64,000 nucleotides of DNA from Clostridiales bacterium (GTDB lineage Bacteria; Bacillota; Clostridia; Christensenellales; Aristaeellaceae). Positions 1 to 8,471 of this stretch are shown here, one piece after another. The DNA is taken from NCBI GenBank assembly GCA_017569285.1, contig CP069419.1, forward strand, positions 434,001 through 498,000, given 5' to 3'. The notes beneath the pieces are model-generated. The model did not search any database, was not told the DNA's origin, and saw nothing but the letters and a program-made list of their open reading frames with translations. The position numbers were made by a program, and so were the translations under genes. Positions within the stretch are counted from its first letter, which is position 1. Every line of letters begins with the position of its first letter.

Positions 1-1020
1 ATCCTGGCCGGCGGGATCGAGAATCCGGTTCTCGTGGATCAGTATCTCCCCGGAATCGAGCTGGAGGTCGATGTCATCTCCGACGGCCGTGATGTCCTGA
101 TTCCCGGTATCATGGAACATATTGAACGGGCCGGTGTCCACAGCGGCGACTCCATCGCCGTCTATCCGCCCTTCAACCTTACAGAAAAGTTTCAGGAAAA
201 GATCTGCGATATCTCCACCAAGCTGGCCCTGGCGCTGGGTACCAAAGGCCTGGTCAATATCCAGTACCTGATCTTCGATAATGAGCTGTATGTCATCGAG
301 GTGAATCCCCGGGCATCCCGCACTGTGCCGTATATTTCCAAGGTCACGGGTGTCCCGATGGTGGACCTGGCTTCCCGCGTCATGCTGGATGAGCCGCTGA
401 AGGACCTGGGCTTCGGTACGGGACTGTACAAGGCCCCGCCGTACTGCGCCATCAAGGTTCCGGTCTTCTCCTTTGAGAAGCTGAACGATGCTGACTCCAT
501 CCTCGGTCCGGAAATGAAGTCCACCGGTGAAGTCCTCGGCATCGGCATCACCAAGGCGGAAGCGCTGTTCAAAGGGCTGTCCGCCGCCGGTTTCCACCTG
601 CCCACTGCCCGGGAGAAGGACAAAACCGGTGTCCTGCTGTCTGTGGAAGATGAGGATTTCCCGGATGCGATTGCCGTCGCCAAACGCTGCTATGACCAGG
701 GAATCAGTGTTTATGCCACCAAGGACACCGCACGCGCGATCTCGGCCGTCGGCATCCATGTCACCCCGGTCGCGGATCCGAAAATCAGCGATGAGATTTT
801 CGGGCTCATGGAAAACGGTTCTGTAAACTACATCATCTACACCGGCGCTGTCAAGGATGATACCGTGGGCGATTATACCGCGCTCCACCGCCGGGCCATG
901 GTGCTCGGGATTCCCTGCATGACGTCCCTGGATACCGCCAATGCGCTGATGGATATCCTGGGTTCCCGCTTTACCCTGGAAAACACGGAACTGGTGGATA
1001 TCAACTGCATGCGCCGCTGA
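1..1020 (+). CDS. carB: Carbamoyl-phosphate synthase large subunit, 3' part
   Basis: The reading frame is open from base 1, so the gene starts upstream of the window. The large subunit makes carbamoyl phosphate from bicarbonate, ATP and glutamine-derived ammonia for pyrimidine and arginine synthesis. Visible are the end of the second ATP-grasp domain (VDQYLPGIELEVDVISDG, then GIMEHIERAGVHSGDS and the ASRTVPYISK segment) and, from about residue 210 of this fragment, the C-terminal MGS-like allosteric domain beginning KTGVLLSVEDEDFPDA. It ends with TGA and is followed at once by a strong hairpin terminator, so it is the last gene of its operon. The ATP-grasp motifs are essentially textbook; the identification is secure and only the missing N-terminal two thirds is unseen. 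Confidence 0.96.
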   Translation: MLAGGIENPVLVDQYLPGIELEVDVISDGRDVLIPGIMEHIERAGVHSGDSIAVYPPFNLTEKFQEKICDISTKLALALGTKGLVNIQYLIFDNELYVIEVNPRASRTVPYISKVTGVPMVDLASRVMLDEPLKDLGFGTGLYKAPPYCAIKVPVFSFEKLNDADSILGPEMKSTGEVLGIGITKAEALFKGLSAAGFHLPTAREKDKTGVLLSVEDEDFPDAIAVAKRCYDQGISVYATKDTARAISAVGIHVTPVADPKISDEIFGLMENGSVNYIIYTGAVKDDTVGDYTALHRRAMVLGIPCMTSLDTANALMDILGSRFTLENTELVDINCMRR

Positions 1021-1032
1021 AAACATCCATCA

Positions 1033-1076
1033 AAAAAGCCGGTCCGGCAGGACATCCGTCCTCCGGTCCGGCTTTT
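1033..1076. terminator. Bidirectional terminator between carB and the flavodiiron gene
   Basis: Arms AAAAGCCGG-T-CCGG and CCGG-T-CCGGCTTTT pair around an inner AGGAC/GTCCT stem. There are A-runs on the left and T-runs on the right, so it can serve the two convergent genes. Confidence 0.85.
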
Positions 1077-1093
1077 CTGGTATTTCCGTTGCT

Positions 1094-2251
1094 TTACAGC
1101 ATCTCTTCCGCCAGTTTTTCAATCTGGGCTTTGTTTTCCTCGTTCATTGCGGACATGATCCGCACAGTGGTCTCGGCAAATGTGGTGTCTTTGCACCCTT
1201 CCAGCATGCCGCGCATCACCTTGGCCGCCATCGGCGCCCAGCTGCCGTTCTCAATCAGGCCGATCTTCCGGCCCCGGAAGCCGCGCTCCGTCAGGTGGTC
1301 AATGAATTGCTTCATAAAGGGGAAAATCTCCGCGTTGTAGGTGGTGGTTGCCAGGACCAGCTTCCCGTAGCGGAACGCATCCTCAACGGCTTCGGGCATA
1401 TCGCACCGCGCCAGGTCATTCACCGCCACCTTCGGGCATCCCTTCTCCTTCAGCTTCTCCGCAAGCAGCTCCACAGCCTTTTCCGTGTTGCCGTATACGG
1501 AAGTATAGCAGATCACGACGCCTTCGCTTTCCACGCCGTAGGAGGACCAGGTCTGGTACAGGTTCAGGTACGTGCTCAGGTCTTCATCCAGCACCGGTCC
1601 ATGCAGCGGGCAGATCGTATTGATTTCCAGTGCCGCCGCCTTTTTCAGCAGGGCTTGCACCTGAGCGCCGTACTTTCCGACGATGCCGAAATAATACCGC
1701 CTGGCTTCGCAGGCCCAGCCTTCCGGATCCTCCGCGTCCAGCGCGCCGAACTTGCCGAACGCGTCCGCGGAAAACAGCACCTTGTCCGTGCAGTCATAAG
1801 TCATGATGACTTCCGGCCAGTGAACCATCGGAGCTGTGATGAACTTCAGGGTATGGGTCCCCAGATCCAGCGTATCCCCCTCGCCGGCCACAATCCGCCT
1901 TTCGGCGAAGTCATCCCCGTAGAAGTTCTTCATCATCGTGAACGCCTTGGCAGAAGCGACGATTTTCGCCTGCGGGTATTTTTCCGCAAAGGCGCGGATA
2001 TTGGCGGAATGGTCCGGTTCCATGTGTTGGACAACCAGGTAATCCGGCTGCCGGTCTTCCAGTGCTTCTGCAAGGTTGTTCAGCCATTCCGTGCCGAAAT
2101 GCCGGTCCACGCTGTCCATCACGGCAACCTGCCGGTCCAGGATAACGTAGGAATTATATGCCATGCCTTCAGGAACAATATACTGTCCCTCAAACAGGTC
2201 GATCTGGTGGTCGTTGACGCCGATATAGCGGATATCCTTTGTGATGTTCAT
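1094..2251 (-). CDS. Flavodiiron protein (FprA-type A flavoprotein)
   Basis: A 385-residue cytoplasmic O2/NO-reducing flavoprotein used by anaerobes to detoxify oxygen or nitric oxide. The N-terminal metallo-beta-lactamase-like domain carries the diiron ligand motif H76-M-E78-P-D80-H81, with further ligands likely in the TAPMVHWPE and PLHGP segments. The C-terminal flavodoxin domain begins near residue 250 (VVICYTSVYGNTEKA). No rubredoxin domain is fused, so electrons must come from a separate donor. The ATG at 2251 is chosen because AGGAGAGG sits just upstream; an in-frame extension to 2356 lacks a ribosome site and overlaps the divergent promoter region. It is transcribed divergently from the dehydrogenase gene. 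The family is certain; O2 versus NO preference cannot be read from sequence. Confidence 0.93.
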   Translation of the reverse strand: MNITKDIRYIGVNDHQIDLFEGQYIVPEGMAYNSYVILDRQVAVMDSVDRHFGTEWLNNLAEALEDRQPDYLVVQHMEPDHSANIRAFAEKYPQAKIVASAKAFTMMKNFYGDDFAERRIVAGEGDTLDLGTHTLKFITAPMVHWPEVIMTYDCTDKVLFSADAFGKFGALDAEDPEGWACEARRYYFGIVGKYGAQVQALLKKAAALEINTICPLHGPVLDEDLSTYLNLYQTWSSYGVESEGVVICYTSVYGNTEKAVELLAEKLKEKGCPKVAVNDLARCDMPEAVEDAFRYGKLVLATTTYNAEIFPFMKQFIDHLTERGFRGRKIGLIENGSWAPMAAKVMRGMLEGCKDTTFAETTVRIMSAMNEENKAQIEKLAEEML

Positions 2252-2293
2252 TGCCGGTTCCTCTCCTGTTTTTTCTGTTTTTGGATTATTGTT

Positions 2294-2322
2294 ATTATAC
2301 ATGTACTTCTTTCCGCGTGCAA
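2294..2322 (-). promoter_or_regulatory. Probable promoter of the flavodiiron gene
   Basis: A perfect TATAAT (minus strand, 2299-2294) lies 17 bases from a weak -35 (TTGCAC), about 45 bases upstream of the start codon. Confidence 0.5.
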
Positions 2323-2364
2323 CCGGTTCATATTGCCCGATATCTTCTCTTTCCATCCGATCTA

Positions 2365-2373
2365 TGGTATGAT
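2365..2373 (+). promoter_or_regulatory. Extended -10 promoter of the dehydrogenase gene
   Basis: TGGTATGAT gives an extended -10 element (TGn + TATGAT) 34 bases before the ATG at 2408; no good -35 is visible. Confidence 0.45.
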
Positions 2374-2407
2374 GGCTTATCAGAAATCATTCCCGGAGGC
2401 TGGTCCA

Positions 2408-3355
2408 ATGCGTATTGTTGTGCTCGATGCTGCCACGCTCGGCAGTGATCTTTCCCTTGCTCCCCTGGATGAAGTCGGGGATGTCACGGTCTGGCAGACC
2501 ACGGCGCCGGATGAAGTGGCTGCACGTGTCCGGGAAGCCGATGCCATCATCATCAATAAAATCCGCCTGAACGAATCCAACCTTTCCGGCAGCCGGGTCC
2601 GGCTGATCTGTGTGGCCGCCACCGGATATGACAATATTGATACTGCCTGGTGCCGAGAAAACGGAATCACGGTTTCCAATGTGGTCGGGTATTCCACGGA
2701 CAGCGTCGCCCAGCTCACGGCAGCCATGGCGCTGTACCTCACCAACCGCCTTCCGGAGTATACCCGTGCCGTCCGGACAGGTGATTATACCCGGAGCGGA
2801 ATCGCCAACAAACTGTCGCCTGCCTTCCATGAGCTTGCCGGGAAAACCTGGGGAATCGCCGGTTACGGCAATATCGGCCGGAAAGTCGCGGCCATCGCCC
2901 GCGCGCTGGGCTGCCGGGTCATTGCCTATAAACGGACGCCCGCGCCGGATGTGGAATGCGTGGATCTCCCGTCCCTTTGCCGGCAATCCGACATCATCAG
3001 CGTGCACCTTCCGCTCAGCAGCGAAACGCGCGGACTTTTCTCCCGGGAAATGATCTCCCTGATGAAGCCAGATGCGCTGTTTATCAATGTGGCACGCGGT
3101 GCGGTCGCCGATGAGCAGGCCCTGGCGGACGCAGTCCTGGAAAACCGGCTCGGCGGCCTGGGAATCGATGTTTACACACAGGAACCGTTCCCGGAAGATC
3201 ATCCGTTTTACGCCATCCGGTCGGATGACCGGGTGTGCCTGACCCCGCACATGGCCTGGGGTGCCCTGGAAGCCCGGCAGCGCTGCCTGCAGGAGATGAT
3301 CCTGAATATCCGGGCGTTTGACAGCGGAACGCCGAGAAATTGCGTCAACAGCTGA
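2408..3355 (+). CDS. D-isomer-specific 2-hydroxyacid dehydrogenase
   Basis: A 315-residue NAD(P)-dependent dehydrogenase that interconverts 2-keto and D-2-hydroxy acids. The Rossmann glycine motif GYGNIG is at residues 152-157. The catalytic residues are in place: Arg230 (INVARGAV), Glu259 (DVYTQEP) and His281 (LTPHMAWG). The length fits single-subunit D-lactate/hydroxypyruvate-type enzymes, with no ACT domain, so it is not a standard SerA. The ATG at 2408 has GGAGG nine bases upstream; the longer upstream open frame runs antisense through the flavodiiron gene and is not used. The MFS gene follows after 41 bases with no terminator, so they are probably co-transcribed, but the substrate is unknown. 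Confidence 0.9.
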   Translation: MRIVVLDAATLGSDLSLAPLDEVGDVTVWQTTAPDEVAARVREADAIIINKIRLNESNLSGSRVRLICVAATGYDNIDTAWCRENGITVSNVVGYSTDSVAQLTAAMALYLTNRLPEYTRAVRTGDYTRSGIANKLSPAFHELAGKTWGIAGYGNIGRKVAAIARALGCRVIAYKRTPAPDVECVDLPSLCRQSDIISVHLPLSSETRGLFSREMISLMKPDALFINVARGAVADEQALADAVLENRLGGLGIDVYTQEPFPEDHPFYAIRSDDRVCLTPHMAWGALEARQRCLQEMILNIRAFDSGTPRNCVNS

Positions 3356-3396
3356 TTCTGAACCATTCCCCATCCCATACATGAAAGGTCGTTTTT

Positions 3397-4614
3397 ATGA
3401 AAAAGCGGATCTCACCGGTCACATTCCACTATATGATCATCACAGCCGGCTTCTGGAGCTCCTTCTGCGTCTTTGTCCAGTATGCGGCAGTATTCCTTCA
3501 GGGAGCCGGCTACACCAATATGGAACTGGGGCTGATTATGGCAGTCGGCAATATTGTCGGAGCGGTCCTGGGCCCGGCCCTCGGTGCCTGGATTGACCGC
3601 AACCGGAATATCCGCCATGCGCATGTCATCACTGTGCTGTTGGCCCTCCAGGCAGCCCTGCTCGTCCTGCTCCGGATCAGCCCGGTCAAGGGGATTATCT
3701 GCTCCGTCTGTTTCACGCTTTATATCGCTATTGCATTGCCGGTCAACGCGGTCAACCTGGACCTGTGCGTCCGCCTGGAGCACGCGAAAACCGATTTCAA
3801 CTTTGGTTTTGCCCGTTCCATGGGAAGCTTTTCCTTTGTCATTCTTTCCACCATCCTGGGATTTCTGACAGAAAAGCTCGGCTACCGGATGCTGCCCTTC
3901 GCCGGCCTGGCGGTCACAGCTCTCCAGCTTTTTGGCAACCGGCTGGTGGACCGGGATCTCCGGCAGGCGGAAGCCCTCCTGCCCGCAGACAGCGCCGCGG
4001 TTTCCGCCAGGTCCACTTCGCTGGTCGGCTTCTTCCGGGAGAACAAAGCTTTCGGGCTCATGCTGTTCGGTACGATATTCATTTATATCGCGCATAATAT
4101 CGATGGCAATTTCCTCATCAATGTGGTCCGGAATGTCGGCGGAGGAGAAGCCATCATGGGTTATCTTGCCGCGTACACCGCCATTGTGGAAGTCCCGGTT
4201 ATGATGTTCGCGTCCCGCCTTCCGAAGCGCTGGACCACGGTTCAGTATATCCGGGCATCCTTCATCTTTTTCGTGATCAAACTGCTGGCATACGCACTGG
4301 CGCCGAATGTCCCGCTGCTCTTTGCCGCCCGTACACTGCAGGCTCCCAGCTATGCGCTCTACACGGTCCTCATCGTCAGCTATGCGGATCAGGTCGTGGA
4401 CCGGAAAGATTCTGCCAAGGCCCAGAGTCTGGCCTTCAGTATGACCAATATCGGTTCGGTATTGTCCAGCCTGATCGGCGGCCGGATGTTCGATACCGTC
4501 GGTGTCCGTCCGACCATGCTGACTGCGGTTGCAATATGCGCAGTCGGTGCGGCTGTCGCAATTGCCGCCACCTTCATCCGCCGTTCCGGAACGGAAAGGC
4601 AGTCACTTCGTTAA
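3397..4614 (+). CDS. MFS transporter, 12 membrane segments
   Basis: A 405-residue inner-membrane carrier of the major facilitator superfamily. Two halves of hydrophobic helices are evident, with a polar central loop near residue 200 (RDLRQAEALLPADSA). The segment GAWIDRNRNIRHA after helix 2 corresponds to the usual conserved cytoplasmic loop between helices 2 and 3. The overall layout resembles the LacY/nucleoside-symporter branch. It follows the 2-hydroxyacid dehydrogenase in the same direction, which suggests transport of a related acid or its precursor, but no substrate motif can be read. A perfect terminator follows the stop codon. Confidence 0.85.
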   Translation: MKKRISPVTFHYMIITAGFWSSFCVFVQYAAVFLQGAGYTNMELGLIMAVGNIVGAVLGPALGAWIDRNRNIRHAHVITVLLALQAALLVLLRISPVKGIICSVCFTLYIAIALPVNAVNLDLCVRLEHAKTDFNFGFARSMGSFSFVILSTILGFLTEKLGYRMLPFAGLAVTALQLFGNRLVDRDLRQAEALLPADSAAVSARSTSLVGFFRENKAFGLMLFGTIFIYIAHNIDGNFLINVVRNVGGGEAIMGYLAAYTAIVEVPVMMFASRLPKRWTTVQYIRASFIFFVIKLLAYALAPNVPLLFAARTLQAPSYALYTVLIVSYADQVVDRKDSAKAQSLAFSMTNIGSVLSSLIGGRMFDTVGVRPTMLTAVAICAVGAAVAIAATFIRRSGTERQSLR

Positions 4615-4628
4615 CCGTTTCCGCACAT

Positions 4629-4658
4629 GAAAAAAGACCGGATTTCCGGTCTTTTTTC
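4629..4658. terminator. Bidirectional terminator
   Basis: AAAAAAGACCGGA / TCCGGTCTTTTTT is a near-perfect hairpin with A- and T-runs, serving both the MFS gene and the convergent antiporter gene. Confidence 0.9.
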
Positions 4659-4661
4659 AAT

Positions 4662-5969
4662 TTACTTGTCAAACTGGGGGGGAACCGGCTTGGTGACCGC
4701 TTCCAGCTGCTTCTTGCGGCGCGCTTTCACTTCCTGCGGAATCGCCTGGATATCGCCGGCCTTGGTCAGGGCCATCTTCGTCAGGCTCGGGCCGATCAGC
4801 TCGTAGACCAGCACAGAGAACAGGACAATATTCCGGATCAGTGTCCCGGGGCCGCCGCCCAGCAGCCGGTATGCGGTTGTGCACATTCCCAGTGCGACGC
4901 CGGCCTGCGGCAGCAGCGTGATTCCCAGATATTTCCGTACGGTTTCGGGACTATGCGCCAGGTCGGAGGACAGCCGCGCGCCCAGGTATTTGCCGATGGA
5001 ACGGGCAACGATATAGATCAGGCCGATCAGAACCACGGTAATATCGGAGAACACGTCAAACTGCAGGGCCGATCCGCTCAGCACAAAGAAAAGGGTCAGC
5101 GCCGGGCCGGACCAGCGGTCCGCCTGCAGCATCAGGTCCTCGCTCAGCGGGCAGTAATTGCAGAACACCGTACCCAGCATCATGCACACCAGCAGCGAGG
5201 AAAAACCGAAAGTGAAGCTTCCGACCGGGATCTTCAGCTGGCTCACCGCCACGGTCAGCATTACGCTGCCGACTATCAGTGCGTTACGGTTCCGGTGGGA
5301 ATGGAAGTACCGCTCCAGGAATGTCAGCAGGAATCCGACGATTCCGCCGAAGCCCAGGGACAGTACCACTTCCATCAGCGGTTCAATAATCAGGGCGGCA
5401 ACATTGGCGGTCCCGTTTTCCATCGACTGTGCAATACCGAAAGAAACGGCAAACACGACCAGGCCGACCGCGTCATCCAGCGCGACGACCGGCAGCAGGA
5501 CGTCAGTTACCGGACCTTTGGCCTTGTACTGGCGCACGACCATCAGGGTGGCTGCCGGTGCGGTAGCGGCAGCGATCGCGCCCAGGGTGATCGCCACCGG
5601 CAGGCTGATTATTTCGGGATTGATAAAATGGAGTCCAATCAGCACTGCGTCCACAACGATCGTGGTGATCACCGCCTGCAGGATACCGATGATCGTTGCC
5701 TGCTTCCCGGTATGCTTCAGTTCGGACAGGCGGAATTCATGACCGATCGCAAACGCGATAAAGCCCAGTGCCACATCGCTGATCACGGCCAGTGAGTCTA
5801 CCTGCGCAGACGTAGTGAATCCGATCCCTGTCCGGCCCAGCACACACGGTCCGATCAGCACGCCGGCTACCAGGTATGCCGTCACGTCCGGCAGCTTTAA
5901 TTTCACAAACAGCCGGGTCATCAGGAGCCCGGCAAACAGTGCCATTGAGATTAATAAAAGTTCCTGCAT
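4662..5969 (-). CDS. Cation:proton antiporter (Kef/CPA2-like)
   Basis: A 435-residue membrane protein with 12-13 hydrophobic helices, typical of monovalent cation:proton antiporters. The N-terminus (PDVTAYLVAGVLIGP) matches the first conserved helices of the Kef/NapA group, and the acidic LDDAVGLVVF segment corresponds to the ion-binding region of that group. It stops after the membrane domain with a short basic tail, so it has no TrkA-N/RCK regulatory domain. TAAGGAG lies four bases before the ATG. It is transcribed alone from a good promoter whose leader contains a strong hairpin. Likely role: Na+ or K+/H+ exchange; the ion is not determinable here. Confidence 0.9.
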   Translation of the reverse strand: MQELLLISMALFAGLLMTRLFVKLKLPDVTAYLVAGVLIGPCVLGRTGIGFTTSAQVDSLAVISDVALGFIAFAIGHEFRLSELKHTGKQATIIGILQAVITTIVVDAVLIGLHFINPEIISLPVAITLGAIAAATAPAATLMVVRQYKAKGPVTDVLLPVVALDDAVGLVVFAVSFGIAQSMENGTANVAALIIEPLMEVVLSLGFGGIVGFLLTFLERYFHSHRNRNALIVGSVMLTVAVSQLKIPVGSFTFGFSSLLVCMMLGTVFCNYCPLSEDLMLQADRWSGPALTLFFVLSGSALQFDVFSDITVVLIGLIYIVARSIGKYLGARLSSDLAHSPETVRKYLGITLLPQAGVALGMCTTAYRLLGGGPGTLIRNIVLFSVLVYELIGPSLTKMALTKAGDIQAIPQEVKARRKKQLEAVTKPVPPQFDK

Positions 5970-6007
5970 TTTCTCCTTAACGCTTCCCTTTCATACTCCG
6001 GAATTCG

Positions 6008-6037
6008 CCGGCAGAAATGCGTTTCCGCTTCTGCCGG
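6008..6037 (-). promoter_or_regulatory. Leader hairpin upstream of the antiporter gene
   Basis: CCGGCAGAA and TTCTGCCGG form a perfect 9-bp stem in the transcribed leader, between the promoter and the ribosome site. There is no T-run after it, so it is not a terminator. Confidence 0.5.
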
Positions 6038-6042
6038 ACGGC

Positions 6043-6071
6043 ATTGTATCACTGTTTCCGGAAATATACAA
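6043..6071 (-). promoter_or_regulatory. Sigma-A-type promoter of the antiporter gene
   Basis: On the minus strand TTGTAT is followed after 17 bases by TACAAT, about 75 bases upstream of the start codon. Confidence 0.65.
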
Positions 6072-6136
6072 GGAGAATTATTTGATTATCTGCAGGCCCT
6101 TTGGGGCTCTTTTTTTCATTGTCCCCGCAGGGCATG

Positions 6137-6832
6137 AAGTAAAACCGGCGTAGCCGGTGGCTTTTCTTATGCGGCCATAGGCCTAGAATACTAGCCCGCG
6201 CCCTCGCAGGCGCAATTACGGTCTGCCAACCGCGTAGACAGTTACTGGCCACCCGTAAACGGGTTATCGTTGGCCTTTCCCAGCATTGTTAACTGTTCTC
6301 CCATCTTGTCCTCTTCCAACTAATGCCGGATATACTCTGCGATTGCCTTAGTATTCTTTCCTACCGTATCTACGTAATACCCCCGGCACCAAAATTCACG
6401 GTTCCTGTACTTGTACTTTAGTTCCCCAAACTTTTCGTAGATTAACACACTGCTTTTTCCTTTCAGGTAACCCATGAAACTTGATACCGCTACCTTGGGT
6501 GGTATGCTCACCAACATGTGGATATGATCCGGGCATACCTCTGCTTCATGGATTTCTACACCTTTCCATTCACATAACTGTCGGATGATCTTTCCGATCT
6601 CCGTTTTCTTTTCCCCGTAAAACACCATCCTTCGATACTTCGGCGCAAACACTATGTGATATTTGCAGTTCCATCTCGTGTGTGCTAAACTCTGTAAGTC
6701 GTTAGCCATCTAATGACCTCCTTTTGCTCCTTTGCAGTTGGCAGACCGCATTGGCATTATAGCAAAAGGAGTTTCTCTTTCATTCGCATAGCTATAAGCT
6801 CTCCCGAACCCCACGCCTAGCGTGGGGTTTTA
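6137..6832 (-). mobile_element. IS200-type insertion sequence
   Basis: About 0.7 kb, the usual size for an IS200 group element with one transposase gene. Instead of long terminal inverted repeats it has subterminal hairpins: ACCGGC/GCCGGT at 6144-6158 on one side and CCCCACGC/GCGTGGGG at 6810-6828 on the other. Both ends lie next to ATGAA. A GGTCTGCCAAC segment near 6223 recurs inverted near 6735. The exact cleavage points are estimated from the hairpins. Confidence 0.8.
6320..6709 (-). CDS. tnpA: IS200-type Y1 transposase, cut by an in-frame TAG
   Basis: A single-strand DNA transposase of the HUH/Y1 group. The HUH histidines are H62 and H64 (DHIHML) and the nucleophile is predicted to be Tyr126 in AEYIRH, which lies just before the stop. 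AAAGGAGG precedes the ATG at 6709. The frame closes at TAG (6322-6320), exactly where the family normally has a conserved Gln (the YIxNQ-type motif). The same frame continues for 25 codons to TAA at 6244-6242, encoding LEEDKMGEQL...NPFTGGQ, which resembles the normal family C-terminus. A single CAG-to-TAG change explains this. Either the protein is truncated by 26 residues, or the amber codon is read through. The catalytic residues remain. Confidence 0.85.
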   Translation of the reverse strand: MANDLQSLAHTRWNCKYHIVFAPKYRRMVFYGEKKTEIGKIIRQLCEWKGVEIHEAEVCPDHIHMLVSIPPKVAVSSFMGYLKGKSSVLIYEKFGELKYKYRNREFWCRGYYVDTVGKNTKAIAEYIRH

Positions 6833-6837
6833 TGAAT

Positions 6838-6872
6838 ACAAAAAGGCCGCCGCACATCTTGTGCGGCGGCCC
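6838..6872 (-). terminator. Terminator of the solute-binding protein gene
   Basis: On the minus strand the 11-bp stem GGCCGCCGCAC/GTGCGGCGGCC is followed by TTTTT. It lies 35 bases beyond the stop codon, directly beside the IS200 end. Confidence 0.88.
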
Positions 6873-6906
6873 GGAAACTCAGACAATGAATCTGAATTCA
6901 GCTGAA

Positions 6907-8382
6907 TTATTCAGCAGCGGGAGCCTCTTCAGCAGCTTCTGCAGCGGCAGCAGCGGCAGCAGCTTCTTCAGCAGCGTTCTCAGCGTCAACTTCTTCCTGA
7001 GTCTTGACGCCATTGAACACGTCCATCAGATCCTGCCAGAATCCCTTGGATTCTTCAACAGCCTGGGCCGGTCCCTTGCTGTTGATCGGTCCCCACAGCA
7101 GCGCGCTGCCCAGCACGTCGTTGGTGGAGCCCAGGTTGAAGGTGTAGTTCGGAGCGCTGTGCTCGGGCTCACGCATCATGGCGTAGGTCTCGTCAACAGC
7201 ACGCTCGTCGGTCTTGTTGTACTTGTTGCCGATCCAGTTGTCTTCGGAATCGGTGCCAGGCACATCGTCGGTGTACAGGTCATAGATCATCTGGATCTTC
7301 TCGGAAACTTCGGGGCTGTAGACGTTCGGGATGCCGTAGATGTTGTCGCAAGCCATGGCCTTGTAGGTCTCAGCATTGGGTCCCTTCGGAACCATCACAG
7401 CGCCCCACTCGTCCTGCATGTCATCCATTTCAGCACCGTCGTTGAAGCCCTGCCAGGTCTGGCCGGCGTAGAACGCGGAGGTGCCTTCTTCCCAATAGGT
7501 CTTGAACCAGTCCCAGTTGGCGCCTTCGGGCGTCGGGCAGGCGTACTTGTCCCAAACCTTGACGCGCTCATCCAGAGCGTCCAGGGCAGCCTGGCTGTCA
7601 ACGGCCAGGGTGATCTTGCCGTTTTCGTCCTTGTCGAAGAAGGAAGCGCCATTGGCGAACACCAGGGCAACCGCCATGTCATCACCGGAACCGGTCAGGC
7701 CGTAGATGTCGATGATGCCGTCGTTGTCGGTGTCACGCTGTACCTGGTCCATGATGTTTTCCCATGCTTCCCAGGTCCAGGTGCCGTCCGCCTGCATGTC
7801 ATAGATGGTGTTCCAGTCGATACCGGCCTCTTCCAGCACGCGCTTGTTGAAGAACAGGCAGCTGCGGGGCTCGGTCTTGCCAACGTGCACGCCCAGGACC
7901 TTGCCGTCCTTGGTCATGAAGTTGGTGGTAACAGGATTCCACTTTTCAGCGGACAGGTCGATGGTCCAGGGCATATACAGGTCATTCTTCAGGGTCGCGG
8001 GAGCAAAGTCAGCCGCGATCGCGATGATGCACCAGTCGCCTTCATCGCCCTTGCCGTTCAGACCGCCATTCATGTTGATGTTGGTCAGTTCAGCGGGGTT
8101 GCCGGACCAGTCGCTCAGAGCGGTCTCAACGATCTTGACGTTGTAGGTCGCTTCGAGCCAGTCACGGTAGTCATACAGGGCCTGGGTTTCAGCATCGGGT
8201 TCAGCCTGACGGGTGCTGTGTTCAGCATCGTCATTTCCCCACCAGTCATAGATGTAGACCGTGCGGCCGCCAAAGTCAAGGCCTTCGATCACTTCGGGAT
8301 AACCTTCGGGAGCTTCGGCCATCGCGCTGCACATACCCAGCAGCATCATAGCGGCCAGAACCAGAGCCAGGATTTTCTTCAT
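6907..8382 (-). CDS. Extracellular solute-binding protein, sugar ABC importer
   Basis: A 491-residue exported binding protein. The signal peptide covers about residues 1-23 (MKKILALVLAAMMLLGMCSA, then MAEAP). The Cys after LGM is not in a standard lipobox, so lipoprotein anchoring is uncertain. The middle has the features of family 1 solute-binding proteins: WTWEAWENIMDQVQRD, a DMAVALVFANGA segment and a W/Y-rich ligand region. The last 25 residues are almost only Ala and Glu, an unusual low-complexity tail. It has its own promoter and a strong terminator, downstream of a permease pair in the same direction, so it is expected to be the abundant receptor for that pair. AAAGGAGG precedes the ATG. 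The ligand is probably an oligosaccharide (inference). Confidence 0.88.
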   Translation of the reverse strand: MKKILALVLAAMMLLGMCSAMAEAPEGYPEVIEGLDFGGRTVYIYDWWGNDDAEHSTRQAEPDAETQALYDYRDWLEATYNVKIVETALSDWSGNPAELTNINMNGGLNGKGDEGDWCIIAIAADFAPATLKNDLYMPWTIDLSAEKWNPVTTNFMTKDGKVLGVHVGKTEPRSCLFFNKRVLEEAGIDWNTIYDMQADGTWTWEAWENIMDQVQRDTDNDGIIDIYGLTGSGDDMAVALVFANGASFFDKDENGKITLAVDSQAALDALDERVKVWDKYACPTPEGANWDWFKTYWEEGTSAFYAGQTWQGFNDGAEMDDMQDEWGAVMVPKGPNAETYKAMACDNIYGIPNVYSPEVSEKIQMIYDLYTDDVPGTDSEDNWIGNKYNKTDERAVDETYAMMREPEHSAPNYTFNLGSTNDVLGSALLWGPINSKGPAQAVEESKGFWQDLMDVFNGVKTQEEVDAENAAEEAAAAAAAAEAAEEAPAAE

Positions 8383-8471
8383 ACGAGAAAACCTCCTTTT
8401 TTATTTCCTTACGGACCTCTCACAAAGCCCGTATAGGTGCGTTATTATGCGATCTTTTTCCTCGCAGGCAG

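Noticed and set aside
1295-2407. Long plus-strand frame leading into the 2-hydroxyacid dehydrogenase.
   Set aside because: It runs antisense to the flavodiiron gene; the real dehydrogenase starts at 2408 with a good ribosome site.
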